64,000 bases of DNA from Bacteroidia bacterium (GCA_025996815.1 BNTT01000002.1:6542-70541); one strand, 5' to 3'. Positions 23,023-31,931 are shown, counted from the first letter of the stretch. Notes: a model not told the origin generated them from the sequence alone. Numbers and translations are program-made.

Positions 23023-25284
23023 ATGGACGAATTTTTAAACGAACTCAACGAAGGGCAGCGCGCCGCCGTGCTCTACAACGATGGTCCGTTGCTCGTGATT
23101 GCGGGTGCCGGGTCGGGTAAGACGCGCGTCATCACTTACAAATTGGCGTATCTTTTGCAGCAGGGTGTTTCGCCGTATAACCTTTTGGCACTGACGTTTA
23201 CGAACAAGGCGGCGCGGGAGATGAAGTCGCGCATCGGGCAGATTGTGGGTGAGGACACAGCGCGGCGGATTTGGATGGGGACGTTCCACTCGGTGTTTGC
23301 GAGCATCCTTCGCCGCCACGCGGAGGCGATTGGCTTTCGAGCGGATTTTTCCATCTATGACGCGCAGGATTCGGGCAATCTCATTCGTGCCATCATCAAG
23401 GAGATGGCGTTGGACGACAAGATTTATAAGGCAGGTGCTATTCAGGCGCAGATTTCCAGAGCCAAAAACGCGCTGATTACGCCCGAAAAATATGCCCGCA
23501 GCGCGGAGTTAATCGAGCACGACAATTACGTGAAACGCCCTGCCACCGCCGAGATTTATCAGACCTATTGGAATCGCTGCCGGACGGCTAACACCTTGGA
23601 TTTCGACGATTTGCTGCTCCACACCTACACCCTGTTTAAAAAGAACCCCGACGTTTTGGCGCGCTATCAAAATCAGTTTCAGTTTATTTTGGTCGATGAG
23701 TATCAGGACACCAACCCCGTGCAGCACGAGATTATCCTGCAACTTGCTGCTGCACACCACCGTATATGCGTGGTGGGCGACGATGCACAGAGCATCTATT
23801 CGTTTCGCGGAGCCACGATTGGCAACATTCTGAATTTTCAAAAGACTTATTCCGAATGCAAACTGTTCAAATTGGAGCAAAACTATCGCTCGACGCAAAA
23901 CATTGTCAATGCCGCTAACTCGCTGATTAAGAAGAATCAAGAACAGATTGCCAAGACGGTTTTTTCCAAAAAAGCGGTGGGCGAAAAAATCGCCGTCCTC
24001 AGCGCGTTCAACGACCACGAGGAGGGCTATCACGTTGCCAGCCTGATTAAGCAGATGCAGATGCGCCAAAATTATGCGTTCAAAGATTTTGCTATTTTGT
24101 ACCGCACCAATGCCCAGAGCCGCATTTTTGAGGAGTCGCTGCGCAAATTGAACATCCCCTACAGGGTCTATGGCGGGCTGTCGTTTTACCAGCGCAAGGA
24201 AGTCAAGGACGTGATTGCCTACATGCGACTGATTGCCAATCCGCAGGACGAGCAGGCACTCCGGCGCATCATCAACTACCCCACGCGCGGCATTGGCGAC
24301 ACCACTGTGAATAAAATCGTCGCCGCCGCCAACGCTCAGGGCATCAGTCCGTGGGAGGTGTTGTCCGCCCCCGCGCACCACCAAGTGGACATCAACCAGG
24401 GCACTGCCAAAAAATTAGCCGATTTCAAGGCTCTTATTGAGGGTTTCCGGAAAGACAACGAAACGATGAACGCCTACGAACTGAGCACCGAACTCATCCG
24501 CAACACGGGCTTGATTGCCGATTTAAATGAAGACAAATCGCCCGAAGGATTAAGTAAGGTGCAGAATATGAACGAGTTAAGCAACAGCCTCTACTCATTC
24601 GTGAGCCGGCGGATGGAGGAGGGCAACGAAGCCGTGAAATTGCAGGATTTCTTAGCCGAAGTGTCGCTCTTGACCGACCAGGACAAGGAAACGGAAGCCG
24701 ATATGAACCACGTTGTGATGACCACAGTGCATTCTGCAAAGGGTTTGGAGTTCAAAAACGTGTTCGTCGTGGGCTTGGAAGAAAACCTTTTCCCATCGGG
24801 ACGCATCTACGACAACCCGCGAGAATTGGAAGAGGAACGCCGCCTGTTTTACGTTGCCGTAACCCGCGCCGAAGAAAACCTGACGCTGAGTTTCGCCAAA
24901 AATCGCTTCCTCAACGGCACCACCACCGACTGCCGCCCCAGCCGCTTCATCAAAGACATCGACCCCTGCTTTCTGCAACTGCCGGCGTCGTTTGCGGCAG
25001 AAAAAAGTGTCGCCCCGCGCTGGATGCAGAAACCCCTGAAAGACGAGGGGATGGCGGGTCAAGCCTCCGACAGAGAACTTAAACGCATCCCCACCGCGTC
25101 CGGCACCACCCACCAAAGCATCGGCAACCTGAAAATCGGGCTGGCTGTTCGCCACGAACGCTTCGGCAAAGGCATCATCGCCGAATTGCTGGGTGATGGC
25201 GACGATGCCAAAGCCGTCGTCGAATTTGACGACAATGGGCGCAAGCAGTTACTTCTGAAATTTGCGAAATTTGAGGTTGAGTAG
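23023..25284 (+). CDS. UvrD/PcrA superfamily 1 DNA helicase
   Basis: The ATG at 23023 (MDEFLNELNEGQRAAVLYN) gives 753 residues, normal for UvrD/PcrA. Motifs in order: AGAGSGKT (residues 27-34), LTFTNKAAREMKSRI, GTFHSVFASILRR, VDEYQDTNPVQHEI, GDDAQSIYSFRGA, LEQNYRSTQNIVNAA, TVHSAKGLEFKNVFVVGLEE and FYVAVTRAEENL. It unwinds DNA 3'-5' in excision and mismatch repair and displaces RecA. The C-terminus ends in the PcrA-type tail. An in-frame insert, GMAGQASDRE, comes from a degenerate palindromic element (25047-25074) in the flexible linker. Confidence 0.93.
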   Translation: MDEFLNELNEGQRAAVLYNDGPLLVIAGAGSGKTRVITYKLAYLLQQGVSPYNLLALTFTNKAAREMKSRIGQIVGEDTARRIWMGTFHSVFASILRRHAEAIGFRADFSIYDAQDSGNLIRAIIKEMALDDKIYKAGAIQAQISRAKNALITPEKYARSAELIEHDNYVKRPATAEIYQTYWNRCRTANTLDFDDLLLHTYTLFKKNPDVLARYQNQFQFILVDEYQDTNPVQHEIILQLAAAHHRICVVGDDAQSIYSFRGATIGNILNFQKTYSECKLFKLEQNYRSTQNIVNAANSLIKKNQEQIAKTVFSKKAVGEKIAVLSAFNDHEEGYHVASLIKQMQMRQNYAFKDFAILYRTNAQSRIFEESLRKLNIPYRVYGGLSFYQRKEVKDVIAYMRLIANPQDEQALRRIINYPTRGIGDTTVNKIVAAANAQGISPWEVLSAPAHHQVDINQGTAKKLADFKALIEGFRKDNETMNAYELSTELIRNTGLIADLNEDKSPEGLSKVQNMNELSNSLYSFVSRRMEEGNEAVKLQDFLAEVSLLTDQDKETEADMNHVVMTTVHSAKGLEFKNVFVVGLEENLFPSGRIYDNPRELEEERRLFYVAVTRAEENLTLSFAKNRFLNGTTTDCRPSRFIKDIDPCFLQLPASFAAEKSVAPRWMQKPLKDEGMAGQASDRELKRIPTASGTTHQSIGNLKIGLAVRHERFGKGIIAELLGDGDDAKAVVEFDDNGRKQLLLKFAKFEVE
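25047..25074. repeat. Degenerate palindromic element in the uvrD/pcrA gene
   Basis: GGGGAT-GGCGGGTCAAGCCTCC-GACAG shares its core and flanks with the clpX element at 19060-19080, but its inverted repeat has decayed. Confidence 0.6.
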
Positions 25285-25306
25285 CCGTTTGTTCAAAAAA
25301 TTTCAC

Positions 25307-25314
25307 TAACTTTG
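25307..25314 (+). promoter_or_regulatory. -7 promoter box for the yqeY-like gene
   Basis: TAACTTTG followed by CACAC, 28 bases before the ATG; TTTG at 25288-25291 may serve as the upstream element. Confidence 0.65.
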
Positions 25315-25342
25315 CACACATAAAACAAATGCAAGAAACAAT

Positions 25343-25792
25343 ATGAATTTATTTGACACAGTCAGCAATGACATCAAAACGGCAATGCTCGCCCAAGACA
25401 AGTTGAGGTTGGAAGCATTGCGAGGCGTTAAAAAGGAGTTTTTGGAAGCAAAAACAGCCAAAGGTGCCGATGGCGAACTGTCGGACGATGCGGCGGTAAA
25501 AATCCTCCAAAAGATGGTGAAGCAGCGCAAAGACAGCGCGGTGATTTACGCCGAACAAAACCGCCCCGAATTGGCAGCAAAAGAAATCGCCGAAGTGGCT
25601 GTTTTGGAAGCCTACCTGCCTCAGCAACTCTCACAGGCGGAATTGGACGCGGCAATCAAAGCCGTCATCGCCCAAACCGGAGCCACCTCCGCCCAAGATA
25701 TGGGCAAAGTGATGGGCATTGCCACCAAATCGCTGGCAGGAAAAGCCGAAGGACGCGCCATCTCGGAGGCAGTCAAGCGACTGCTGGGATAG
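25343..25792 (+). CDS. GatB/YqeY domain protein
   Basis: The 149-residue product matches stand-alone YqeY proteins: MNLFDTVSNDIKTAMLAQD, LRLEALRGVKKEFLEAK, MVKQRKDSAVIYAEQNRPEL, VLEAYLPQQLS and the C-terminal GKVMGIATKSLAGKAEGRAI. This helical module is also the tail of GatB, where it contacts tRNA. The stand-alone form has no firmly established role. Length is canonical. Its stop is immediately followed by the remnant of an ORF6N gene. Confidence 0.88.
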   Translation: MNLFDTVSNDIKTAMLAQDKLRLEALRGVKKEFLEAKTAKGADGELSDDAAVKILQKMVKQRKDSAVIYAEQNRPELAAKEIAEVAVLEAYLPQQLSQAELDAAIKAVIAQTGATSAQDMGKVMGIATKSLAGKAEGRAISEAVKRLLG

Positions 25793-25794
25793 TC

Positions 25795-25965
25795 GACGGA
25801 TTTCTAAGGTCGAAAAATTCGACCTTAGAGATTGGGCGAGGAAAATATTCAAAATACTTGCCATTCGTTTTCACAGAGCATGGCGTTGTTATGCTGTCGT
25901 CTGTTGCCGACTACAACGACATCAATGAAGATTCGCGAATGCAGTTTGAACTAATCTCGGATTTT
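25795..25965 (+). pseudogene. Remnant of an ORF6N-domain (phage-type DNA-binding) gene
   Basis: One frame reads GFLRSKNSTLEIGRGKYSK, then YLPFVFTEHGVVMLSSVADY. This is the core of the ORF6N domain found in phage and accessory regulators (usual form LRSQ, GRGKYSKYLPYAFTEQGVAML). The normal 5' part, the start codon and the long C-terminal region are missing. The fragment begins directly at the yqeY stop and fades before the promoter of the debranching-enzyme gene. CTAAGGTCGAA/TTCGACCTTAG inside it forms a chance or selected hairpin. Confidence 0.7.
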
Positions 25966-26000
25966 TTTTCATTCCCCTTGCACAATCAAAAAAAAAGTTG

Positions 26001-26008
26001 TACATTGC
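26001..26008 (+). promoter_or_regulatory. Imperfect -7 box for the debranching-enzyme gene
   Basis: GTTGTACATTGCACC resembles the usual GTACCTTTGCACC with one base missing, 31 bases before the ATG at 26040. Confidence 0.4.
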
Positions 26009-26039
26009 ACCCCGAATTAGAAACGTTTTTTTTATTGAT

Positions 26040-28025
26040 ATGGGATACCTTAAGTTTGACAAGACGCTGCTCATCAATTTGGAAGAGTCGCTGCAACGGG
26101 AGATTTTGCGCACCAATCGCGGGGGCGCGTATCATTCGACGACCATCACTGACTGCAATACGCGGAAAAGTCACGGTCTGCTGGTTTGTCCGGTGCCACA
26201 ATTGGATGCCGAAAATCATGTGCTCATCTCGTCTTTGGACGAAACGGTGATTCAGCACGGTGCGCCGTTCAACCTCGGCGTGCATCAGCATGAGGGCGAC
26301 AATTTTAGCCCGAATGGCAACAAATACATCCGCGAATTTGAGTTCGAGAGCATTCCGAAGACCATCTACCGCGTCGGCGGCGTGATTCTGTCGAAGGAAA
26401 AAGTGTTTACCGCCTACGAAAATCGCATCCTGATAAAATATACCCTGCTGGATGCGCATTCGCCGACAACTTTGCAACTGCGCCCATTTTTGGCGTTTCG
26501 CAAAGCCAACGAACTGACCCACGCCAATCCCGTTGCCAACCGCAACTATTCGGAGGTGGAAAATGGCATAAAGACCTGTATGTATGCCGGTTATCCCGAT
26601 TTGCATCTGCAATTCAGCAAGCCGGTGGAGTTCGTTTATCAGCCCGACTGGTGGAAAGGCATCGAATATACCAAGGAGCGGGAGCGCGGATTTGCCTATC
26701 AGGAGGATTTGTATGTGCCCGGCTATTTTGAAATGACCATCGAGAAGGGCGAATCCATCTATTTTTCGGGCGGCGACACGTTTATCGACCCGCCGCTCAT
26801 TCAGGAAAAATATGAAGGGGAATCGACCACGCGCACCCCACGGACAAGTTTTTTCAACTGTCTGAAAAATTCGGCGCAGCAATTTTATTATCGCCCCACC
26901 GAAAACGATGCCTATCTTTTGGCGGGTTATCTGTGGTTTAAGGTGCGTGCGCGCGACCTGTTTATCGCGATGCCCGGCTGTTCGTTGGCGATTGACGACC
27001 CTGTGCGGTTTGAAAAGTTGATGGACACCGCCATTCCTGCGCTGCGCCACTTTATGAAAGACGGCAGTTTGGACAGCGTGATTCAAGAGATTGACCTGCC
27101 TGACATCCTCCTGTGGGCGATTTGGGCTATCCAACAATATGCGAAAGCCACGTCTTTGGAGCAATGCAACACGCGCTACGGTGCGCTGGTGCACGAAATC
27201 ATCGCCTATATCCGCACTAACAAGCATCCCAACGTGAAACTCGACAATCGCGGGCTGCTGTATGCCGATGGCGGTCGGGAAAAACCCATCACGTGGATGA
27301 GTTCGACGGTGGACGGTCGCCCGATTGTGCCGCGCACAGGCTATATCGTCGAGTTTAATGCCCTGTGGTACAACGACTTGAAATTTGCATCGGAACTGTT
27401 GAAATCCACCGTAGAGACGCGGCGCGCCACGTCTCTACAAAAGCAAATCACCGCCTTGGAAGATGTCGCCGCCAACACGGCAATCGCGTTTCTTTCGACA
27501 TTCGTGAACCCGCACGGCTATCTGTATGACTATGTTGATGGCAAATACTCCGATTTGAGCGTGCGCCCCAATATGCTTTTTGCGGTCGCGCTGGACTATT
27601 CGCCGCTCAACCGCACGCAAAAACGGTCGGTGTTGAACTTCGTGACGAAAGAACTGCTGACCCCGAAAGGCATCCGCTCACTGAGTCCAAACAGCAGCGG
27701 ATACAATCCCTACTGCATTGGAACGCACGCGGAGCGCAACTGGGCGTATCATCAGGGCACGGCGTGGCCCTGGCTACTGGGATTTTATTTGGAAGCCTAC
27801 CTGAATCTGTACCAAAAGGGCGGCGTGTCGTTCGCAGAGCGTATGCTGATTGGCTTGGAAGAGGAGATGAGCACGCACTGCATCAGCTCGCTCTCCGAAC
27901 TTTTCGACGGCAACCCACCGTTCCAAAGCCGCGGCGCGATTTCCTTTGCAATGAATGTGTCGGCGGTGTTGAGAGTGTTGAATTTGATAATGTCTGAATC
28001 AGGATTTGCCGGATTAAAGGATTGA
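26040..28025 (+). CDS. Glycogen debranching enzyme (amylo-alpha-1,6-glucosidase)
   Basis: The ATG at 26040 (MGYLKFDKTLLINLEESLQR) gives 661 residues. The N-terminal GDE_N domain (about 15-240) shows EILRTNRGGAYHSTTI, NTRKSHGLLVCPVP and RPFLAFRKANELTHAN. The C-terminal (alpha/alpha)6 GDE_C domain (about 290-650) shows GCSLAIDDP, YADGGREKPITWM and WAYHQGTAWPWLLGFYLEA. The enzyme removes alpha-1,6 branches from glycogen. The glycogen-synthase-like gene at 28635 is the usual partner, but here a decayed Abi-like gene lies between. An in-frame palindrome (27411-27438) adds VETRRATSLQK between helices. Confidence 0.9.
   Translation: MGYLKFDKTLLINLEESLQREILRTNRGGAYHSTTITDCNTRKSHGLLVCPVPQLDAENHVLISSLDETVIQHGAPFNLGVHQHEGDNFSPNGNKYIREFEFESIPKTIYRVGGVILSKEKVFTAYENRILIKYTLLDAHSPTTLQLRPFLAFRKANELTHANPVANRNYSEVENGIKTCMYAGYPDLHLQFSKPVEFVYQPDWWKGIEYTKERERGFAYQEDLYVPGYFEMTIEKGESIYFSGGDTFIDPPLIQEKYEGESTTRTPRTSFFNCLKNSAQQFYYRPTENDAYLLAGYLWFKVRARDLFIAMPGCSLAIDDPVRFEKLMDTAIPALRHFMKDGSLDSVIQEIDLPDILLWAIWAIQQYAKATSLEQCNTRYGALVHEIIAYIRTNKHPNVKLDNRGLLYADGGREKPITWMSSTVDGRPIVPRTGYIVEFNALWYNDLKFASELLKSTVETRRATSLQKQITALEDVAANTAIAFLSTFVNPHGYLYDYVDGKYSDLSVRPNMLFAVALDYSPLNRTQKRSVLNFVTKELLTPKGIRSLSPNSSGYNPYCIGTHAERNWAYHQGTAWPWLLGFYLEAYLNLYQKGGVSFAERMLIGLEEEMSTHCISSLSELFDGNPPFQSRGAISFAMNVSAVLRVLNLIMSESGFAGLKD
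27411..27438. repeat. Palindromic element GTAGAGACG...CGTCTCTAC in the debranching-enzyme gene
   Basis: A perfect 9-bp inverted repeat around CGGCGCGCCA. GTAGAGACG palindromes are known as scattered repeats in several bacterial groups. Here the element is read in frame. Confidence 0.75.
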
Positions 28026-28038
28026 CAGGATAACGAAA

Positions 28039-28072
28039 CCCGCCAGCTTGAATTGCTTCAGGGGCTGACGGG
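28039..28072. terminator. Weak hairpin after the debranching-enzyme gene
   Basis: Imperfect stem CCCGCCAGC/GCTGACGGG with one mismatch, 14 bases after the stop; no T run on the plus strand, so termination is uncertain. Confidence 0.35.
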
Positions 28073-28086
28073 AATAATTTCAGGTG

Positions 28087-28094
28087 CAAAGGTA
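28087..28094 (-). promoter_or_regulatory. Orphan reverse -7 box antisense to the debranching-enzyme gene
   Basis: TACCTTTG followed by CACCTG points left into the 3' end of a plus-strand gene, where no reverse-strand gene starts. It may be a relic of lost DNA or make an antisense RNA. Confidence 0.4.
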
Positions 28095-28134
28095 AAACAA
28101 ATTATTGAATAATGCAAATAAAAAATAAATAAAA

Positions 28135-28551
28135 ATGAAATATAGTGATTTTGAATACATAATGTCTGCTACGCGTATGAATCGTTACTTGCTTGCATCG
28201 AATAATAATTCAAAGAAAGCAATGACTTTGTACCGTAAAAACCTGCACCTTTCGCAGGAGTTATTCACTGTTATCAGTTGTTTTGAAGTTGCTTTTCGTA
28301 ACGCAATTAATATGTATAATCACACGTTTGTATTCAATCAATTAGAAAAAACAAACAATTTACGAAATCGAATAGCGCACCATGAGCCTATCTGTTTTTT
28401 ACCCAACCAATCGGTAATAGACACAACATACGCCCGACAGCACTACAATCTTATCTTGCAGTTATTTCAATGGATGAATATTGACGAATTGTCTTTGTTG
28501 TACGGACTTGACCATATCACAACAGTTTGTAATGAAATAGATGCATTATAA
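28135..28551 (+). pseudogene. Abi-like family gene with a large internal deletion
   Basis: Residues 1-60 match the start of Abi-like (AbiD/AbiF type) proteins: YIMSATRMNRYLLASNNNSK, MTLYRKNLHLSQELF and ISCFEVAFRNAINMYN. The next residues jump to the C-terminal core EKTNNLRNRIAHHEPICF. That core is the conserved RxxxAHHEP (HEPN-type) region. Intact relatives are about 300 residues long, so roughly 100-150 residues between FRNAIN and LRNRIAHHEP are missing, with the frame kept. The family is linked to abortive phage infection through RNA-targeting HEPN activity. This copy is probably inactive. Confidence 0.65.
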
Positions 28552-28619
28552 TGAAAAAACTTGAAATTATGCTCGAAAAGCAAAATATAGAATACAAATC
28601 CATCAGGAAAGATGATTAA
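28551..28619 (+). CDS. Very short ORF (22 residues) overlapping the Abi-like stop
   Basis: ATG at 28551 shares a base with the Abi-like stop and encodes MKKLEIMLEKQNIEYKSIRK plus two residues. It may be the stump of a lost second gene or a translated peptide. Nothing further can be said. Confidence 0.2.
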   Translation: MKKLEIMLEKQNIEYKSIRKDD

Positions 28620-28634
28620 AGATAGTTTGAAAAT

Positions 28635-29897
28635 ATGAAAGCATTAATGTATGGCTGGGAGTTCCCCCCGCATATTTTGGGGGGGCTGGGGACAGCGAGT
28701 TATGGGCTGACTAAGGGGATGTCGTTGCAGCCCGATATGGACATCACGTTTGTGATGCCGAAGCCTTGGGGCGATGAGGATACGAGTTTTCTGCGCCTGA
28801 TTGGTATGTGCAACACGCCTGTGGCTTGGCGCGATGTGAATATGGAGTTTGTGAACGAGCGCGTTGGCAAGTTCATGGAGCCGCAGTTGTATTTTGACCT
28901 GCGCGACCATATCTATGCCGATTTCAACTACATGAATCCCAATGAGTTAGGCTGCATCGGCTTTTCCGGTCGCTATCCCGACAATTTGTTGGACGAAATC
29001 AATAATTATTCGGTGGTGGCGGGCGTGATTGCCCGCACGATACCCTGCGACGTGATTCATTCGCACGACTGGCTCACCTATCCGGCGGGGATTCACTCGA
29101 AGCAGATTACCGGCAAGCCGCTGGTGGTGCACGTACACGCGACGGATTTCGACCGCAGTCGCGGAAACGTCAACCCCACCGTTTACGGCATCGAAAAAGA
29201 CGGCATGGACAACGCCGACCATATCATTACGGTGAGCAATCTGACGCGCAACACGGTGATTGACAAATACCACCAAGACCCGCGCAAGGTGACCACGGTG
29301 CACAATGCGGTGGAGCCGATGAGTTCGACCATCACTGCCATCCAGTCGAAAAAAGGCACCAAAGACAAGGTCGTAACGTTTTTGGGGCGCATCACGATGC
29401 AAAAAGGTCCCGAATATTTTGTGGAAGCCGCCGCGCGTGTGCTGTCGAAGACGAAAAATGTGCGTTTCGTGATGGCAGGCAACGGCGATATGATGAACCA
29501 GATGATTCGTTTGGCAGCCCGGCGAGGCATTTCCGACCGCTTCCACTTCACCGGATTTATGAAAGGTACGCAGGTGTATGAAGTGTTGAAATCCAGCGAC
29601 GTATATGTAATGCCCTCAGTGTCAGAGCCTTTCGGCATCTCGCCCCTCGAAGCGATGCAATGCGGCGTGCCCACCATCATATCCAAGCAGTCGGGCTGTG
29701 CCGAAATCTTGGAAAAAGCCATCAAAACCGACTACTGGGACATCGATGCGATGGCAGACGCGATGTATTCCATCATCACCTATCCCGCCATGTATGAATA
29801 CCTGAAAGTGGAAGGCAAAAATGAAGTCGACCAAATCACTTGGGAGAAGGCGGGGTTGAAAGTGCGGAATATTTACAATCAGTTGATAAATAAATAA
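28635..29897 (+). CDS. Glycosyltransferase, glycogen-synthase-like (GT-B fold)
   Basis: The 420-residue product starts MKALMYGWEFPPHILGGLGT, with the glycine loop that binds the sugar nucleotide. It has DVIHSHDWLTYPAGIHSKQ in the N domain. The GT4/GT5 C domain carries VVTFLGRITMQKGPEYFVEA, FTGFMKGTQVYEVLKSSDVY and the E-x7-E motif EPFGISPLEAMQCG. Bacteroidota keep such a gene next to the debranching enzyme and use it as glycogen synthase. The cytoplasmic enzyme would extend alpha-1,4-glucan. A GH57 amylase, often the third member, is absent here. Confidence 0.85.
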   Translation: MKALMYGWEFPPHILGGLGTASYGLTKGMSLQPDMDITFVMPKPWGDEDTSFLRLIGMCNTPVAWRDVNMEFVNERVGKFMEPQLYFDLRDHIYADFNYMNPNELGCIGFSGRYPDNLLDEINNYSVVAGVIARTIPCDVIHSHDWLTYPAGIHSKQITGKPLVVHVHATDFDRSRGNVNPTVYGIEKDGMDNADHIITVSNLTRNTVIDKYHQDPRKVTTVHNAVEPMSSTITAIQSKKGTKDKVVTFLGRITMQKGPEYFVEAAARVLSKTKNVRFVMAGNGDMMNQMIRLAARRGISDRFHFTGFMKGTQVYEVLKSSDVYVMPSVSEPFGISPLEAMQCGVPTIISKQSGCAEILEKAIKTDYWDIDAMADAMYSIITYPAMYEYLKVEGKNEVDQITWEKAGLKVRNIYNQLINK

Positions 29898-29903
29898 AAT
29901 AAT

Positions 29904-31931
29904 ATGAATACAATTGAATTGATGAATCAGGCAGCGGATAACATCCGAATATTGGCTGCCTCTATGGTTGAGAAAGCGAAGTCGGGGCATCCGGGCGGTG
30001 CTATGGGTGGTGCCGACTTTGTGAATGTGCTTTACAGCGAGTTTTTGGTCTATGACCCGCTCAATCCTGCTTGGCAGGGCAGAGACAGGTTTTTTCTCGA
30101 CCCCGGGCACATGTCGCCGATGCTATATTCCGCGTTGGCTTTGACGGGTAAATACAGTTTGGACGACCTCAAAGGTTTTCGTCAGTGGGGTAGCATCACA
30201 CCCGGACATCCCGAAGTGGATGTGCAACACGGCGTTGAAAACACGTCCGGTCCGTTGGGGCAAGGGCATACCTACGCCGTGGGTGCTGCTATCGCGGCGA
30301 AATTTCTTCAGGCAAAAACAAATCGGACATCCGAGCAGAAAATCTATGCCTACATTTCCGACGGCGGTGTGCAGGAAGAAATCTCGCAGGGAGCCGGTCG
30401 GCTGGCGGGGCATTTGGGGCTGAACAACCTCATCATGTATTACGATGCCAACGATATTCAGTTGTCCACTTCGGTGGGCGACGTGACGAGCGAAAACACC
30501 GCGATGAAATACGAGGCGTGGGGTTGGAAAGTGGTTACCATCGACGGACACAACGTTCCGCAAATTCGGAAAGCCCTGTCGGAAGCGCAAAACGAACAGC
30601 AACGACCGACGCTTATCATCGGCAAAACCATCATGGGCAAAGGTGCCGTGGCGGCTGACGGCTCCTCGTTTGAACGCAAATGTGCCACGCACGGGATGCC
30701 TCTGGGCGAATGTGGGGCAGATTACAAAAAGACGATTGTCAATTTGGGAGGAAATCCCGAAGACCCGTTCCAAATTTTCCCGGAAGTAGCAAAACTATAT
30801 GCCGACAGAAAATCTGAATTGCGCAAAATTGTGGATAAACAATTAGACGAAGAGAAAACATGGGCAAAAACAAATCCGGAATTAGCCGCGAAATACAATT
30901 ATTGGTTGAGTGGCAAAACGCCTGCAATTGATTGGGCGGCTATCCAACAAAAACCCGACCAAGCAACCCGTGCAGCATCCGCCACGGTGTTGGGCTACCT
31001 GGCGCAGCACGTAGAAAACATGATTGTGTCGAGTGCCGACCTGTCGAACTCCGACAAGACCGACGGCTTCCTCAAACAAACCCATGCCATCACGCGCGAC
31101 GATTTTTCCGGCTCGTTCTTGCAGGCGGGCGTTTCGGAACTGACGATGGCGTGCGTCTGCATCGGAATGTCGCTCTATGGCGGCGTGATACCCGCCTGTG
31201 CCACCTTTTTCGTGTTCTCCGACTATATGAAACCTGCAATCCGTATGGCTGCCCTCATGGAGCAGCCTGTGAAATTTGTCTGGACGCACGATGCTTTTCG
31301 CGTGGGCGAAGACGGTCCCACGCACGAGCCGGTGGAGCAGGAGGCGCAAATCCGCCTGATGGAAAAACTGAAAAATCACAAGGGGCAAAATTCGATGCTG
31401 GTGCTTCGCCCCGCCGACGTGCAGGAGACCACCGTGGCGTGGCAATTGGCGATGGAAAACACCCACACGCCGAGTGCCCTGATACTTTCCCGCCAAAACA
31501 TCAAAGACCTTCCTGCTAAAACAACTCGCTACGCCGAAGCATTGCAAGCCGCCAAAGGAGGGTATATTGTGGAAGACGACGGCAACGCGGATGTCATTTT
31601 GTTAGCCTCCGGCTCGGAAGTCGCCACTCTGGTGGAGGGTGCGGCGTTGCTGCGCAAAGACGGCATCAAGGTGCGCATCGTGTCGGTGCCCTCGGAAGGG
31701 CTGTTCAGAAGCCAGCCGCAAGCATGGCAGGACGCGGTTATCACGCCCAATGCAAAAATTTTCGGGCTTACAGCCGGTCTGCCGGTCAATCTGCTCGGCT
31801 TGACAGGCACCAACGGCAAAATCTGGGGCTTGGAAAGTTTCGGCTACTCGGCACCCTACAAAGTGCTGGACGAAAAACTTGGCTTCACGGCGGAGAATGT
31901 CTATCAACAGGTAAAAAATTGGCTCTTATGA
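29904..31931 (+). CDS. tkt: Transketolase
   Basis: The 675-residue product has the expected three domains. The N-terminal thiamine-diphosphate domain shows KAKSGHPGGAMGGADF, HGVENTSGPLGQGHTYAVG and YISDGGVQEEISQGA followed by YYDANDIQLS. The pyrimidine domain holds GVSELTMACVCIGM and HDAFRVGEDGPTHEPVEQ. The C-terminal domain carries DVILLASGSEVATLVEGA. The enzyme moves two-carbon units in the pentose phosphate pathway (EC 2.2.1.1). It starts 6 bases after the glycosyltransferase gene and overlaps the next gene by ATGA. Confidence 0.95.
   Translation: MNTIELMNQAADNIRILAASMVEKAKSGHPGGAMGGADFVNVLYSEFLVYDPLNPAWQGRDRFFLDPGHMSPMLYSALALTGKYSLDDLKGFRQWGSITPGHPEVDVQHGVENTSGPLGQGHTYAVGAAIAAKFLQAKTNRTSEQKIYAYISDGGVQEEISQGAGRLAGHLGLNNLIMYYDANDIQLSTSVGDVTSENTAMKYEAWGWKVVTIDGHNVPQIRKALSEAQNEQQRPTLIIGKTIMGKGAVAADGSSFERKCATHGMPLGECGADYKKTIVNLGGNPEDPFQIFPEVAKLYADRKSELRKIVDKQLDEEKTWAKTNPELAAKYNYWLSGKTPAIDWAAIQQKPDQATRAASATVLGYLAQHVENMIVSSADLSNSDKTDGFLKQTHAITRDDFSGSFLQAGVSELTMACVCIGMSLYGGVIPACATFFVFSDYMKPAIRMAALMEQPVKFVWTHDAFRVGEDGPTHEPVEQEAQIRLMEKLKNHKGQNSMLVLRPADVQETTVAWQLAMENTHTPSALILSRQNIKDLPAKTTRYAEALQAAKGGYIVEDDGNADVILLASGSEVATLVEGAALLRKDGIKVRIVSVPSEGLFRSQPQAWQDAVITPNAKIFGLTAGLPVNLLGLTGTNGKIWGLESFGYSAPYKVLDEKLGFTAENVYQQVKNWLL

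Noticed and set aside
23509-24384. 291-residue reverse-strand open frame
   Set aside because: Antisense to the uvrD/pcrA helicase core.
25986-27227. 413-residue reverse-strand open frame
   Set aside because: Antisense to the debranching enzyme, whose domains are complete.
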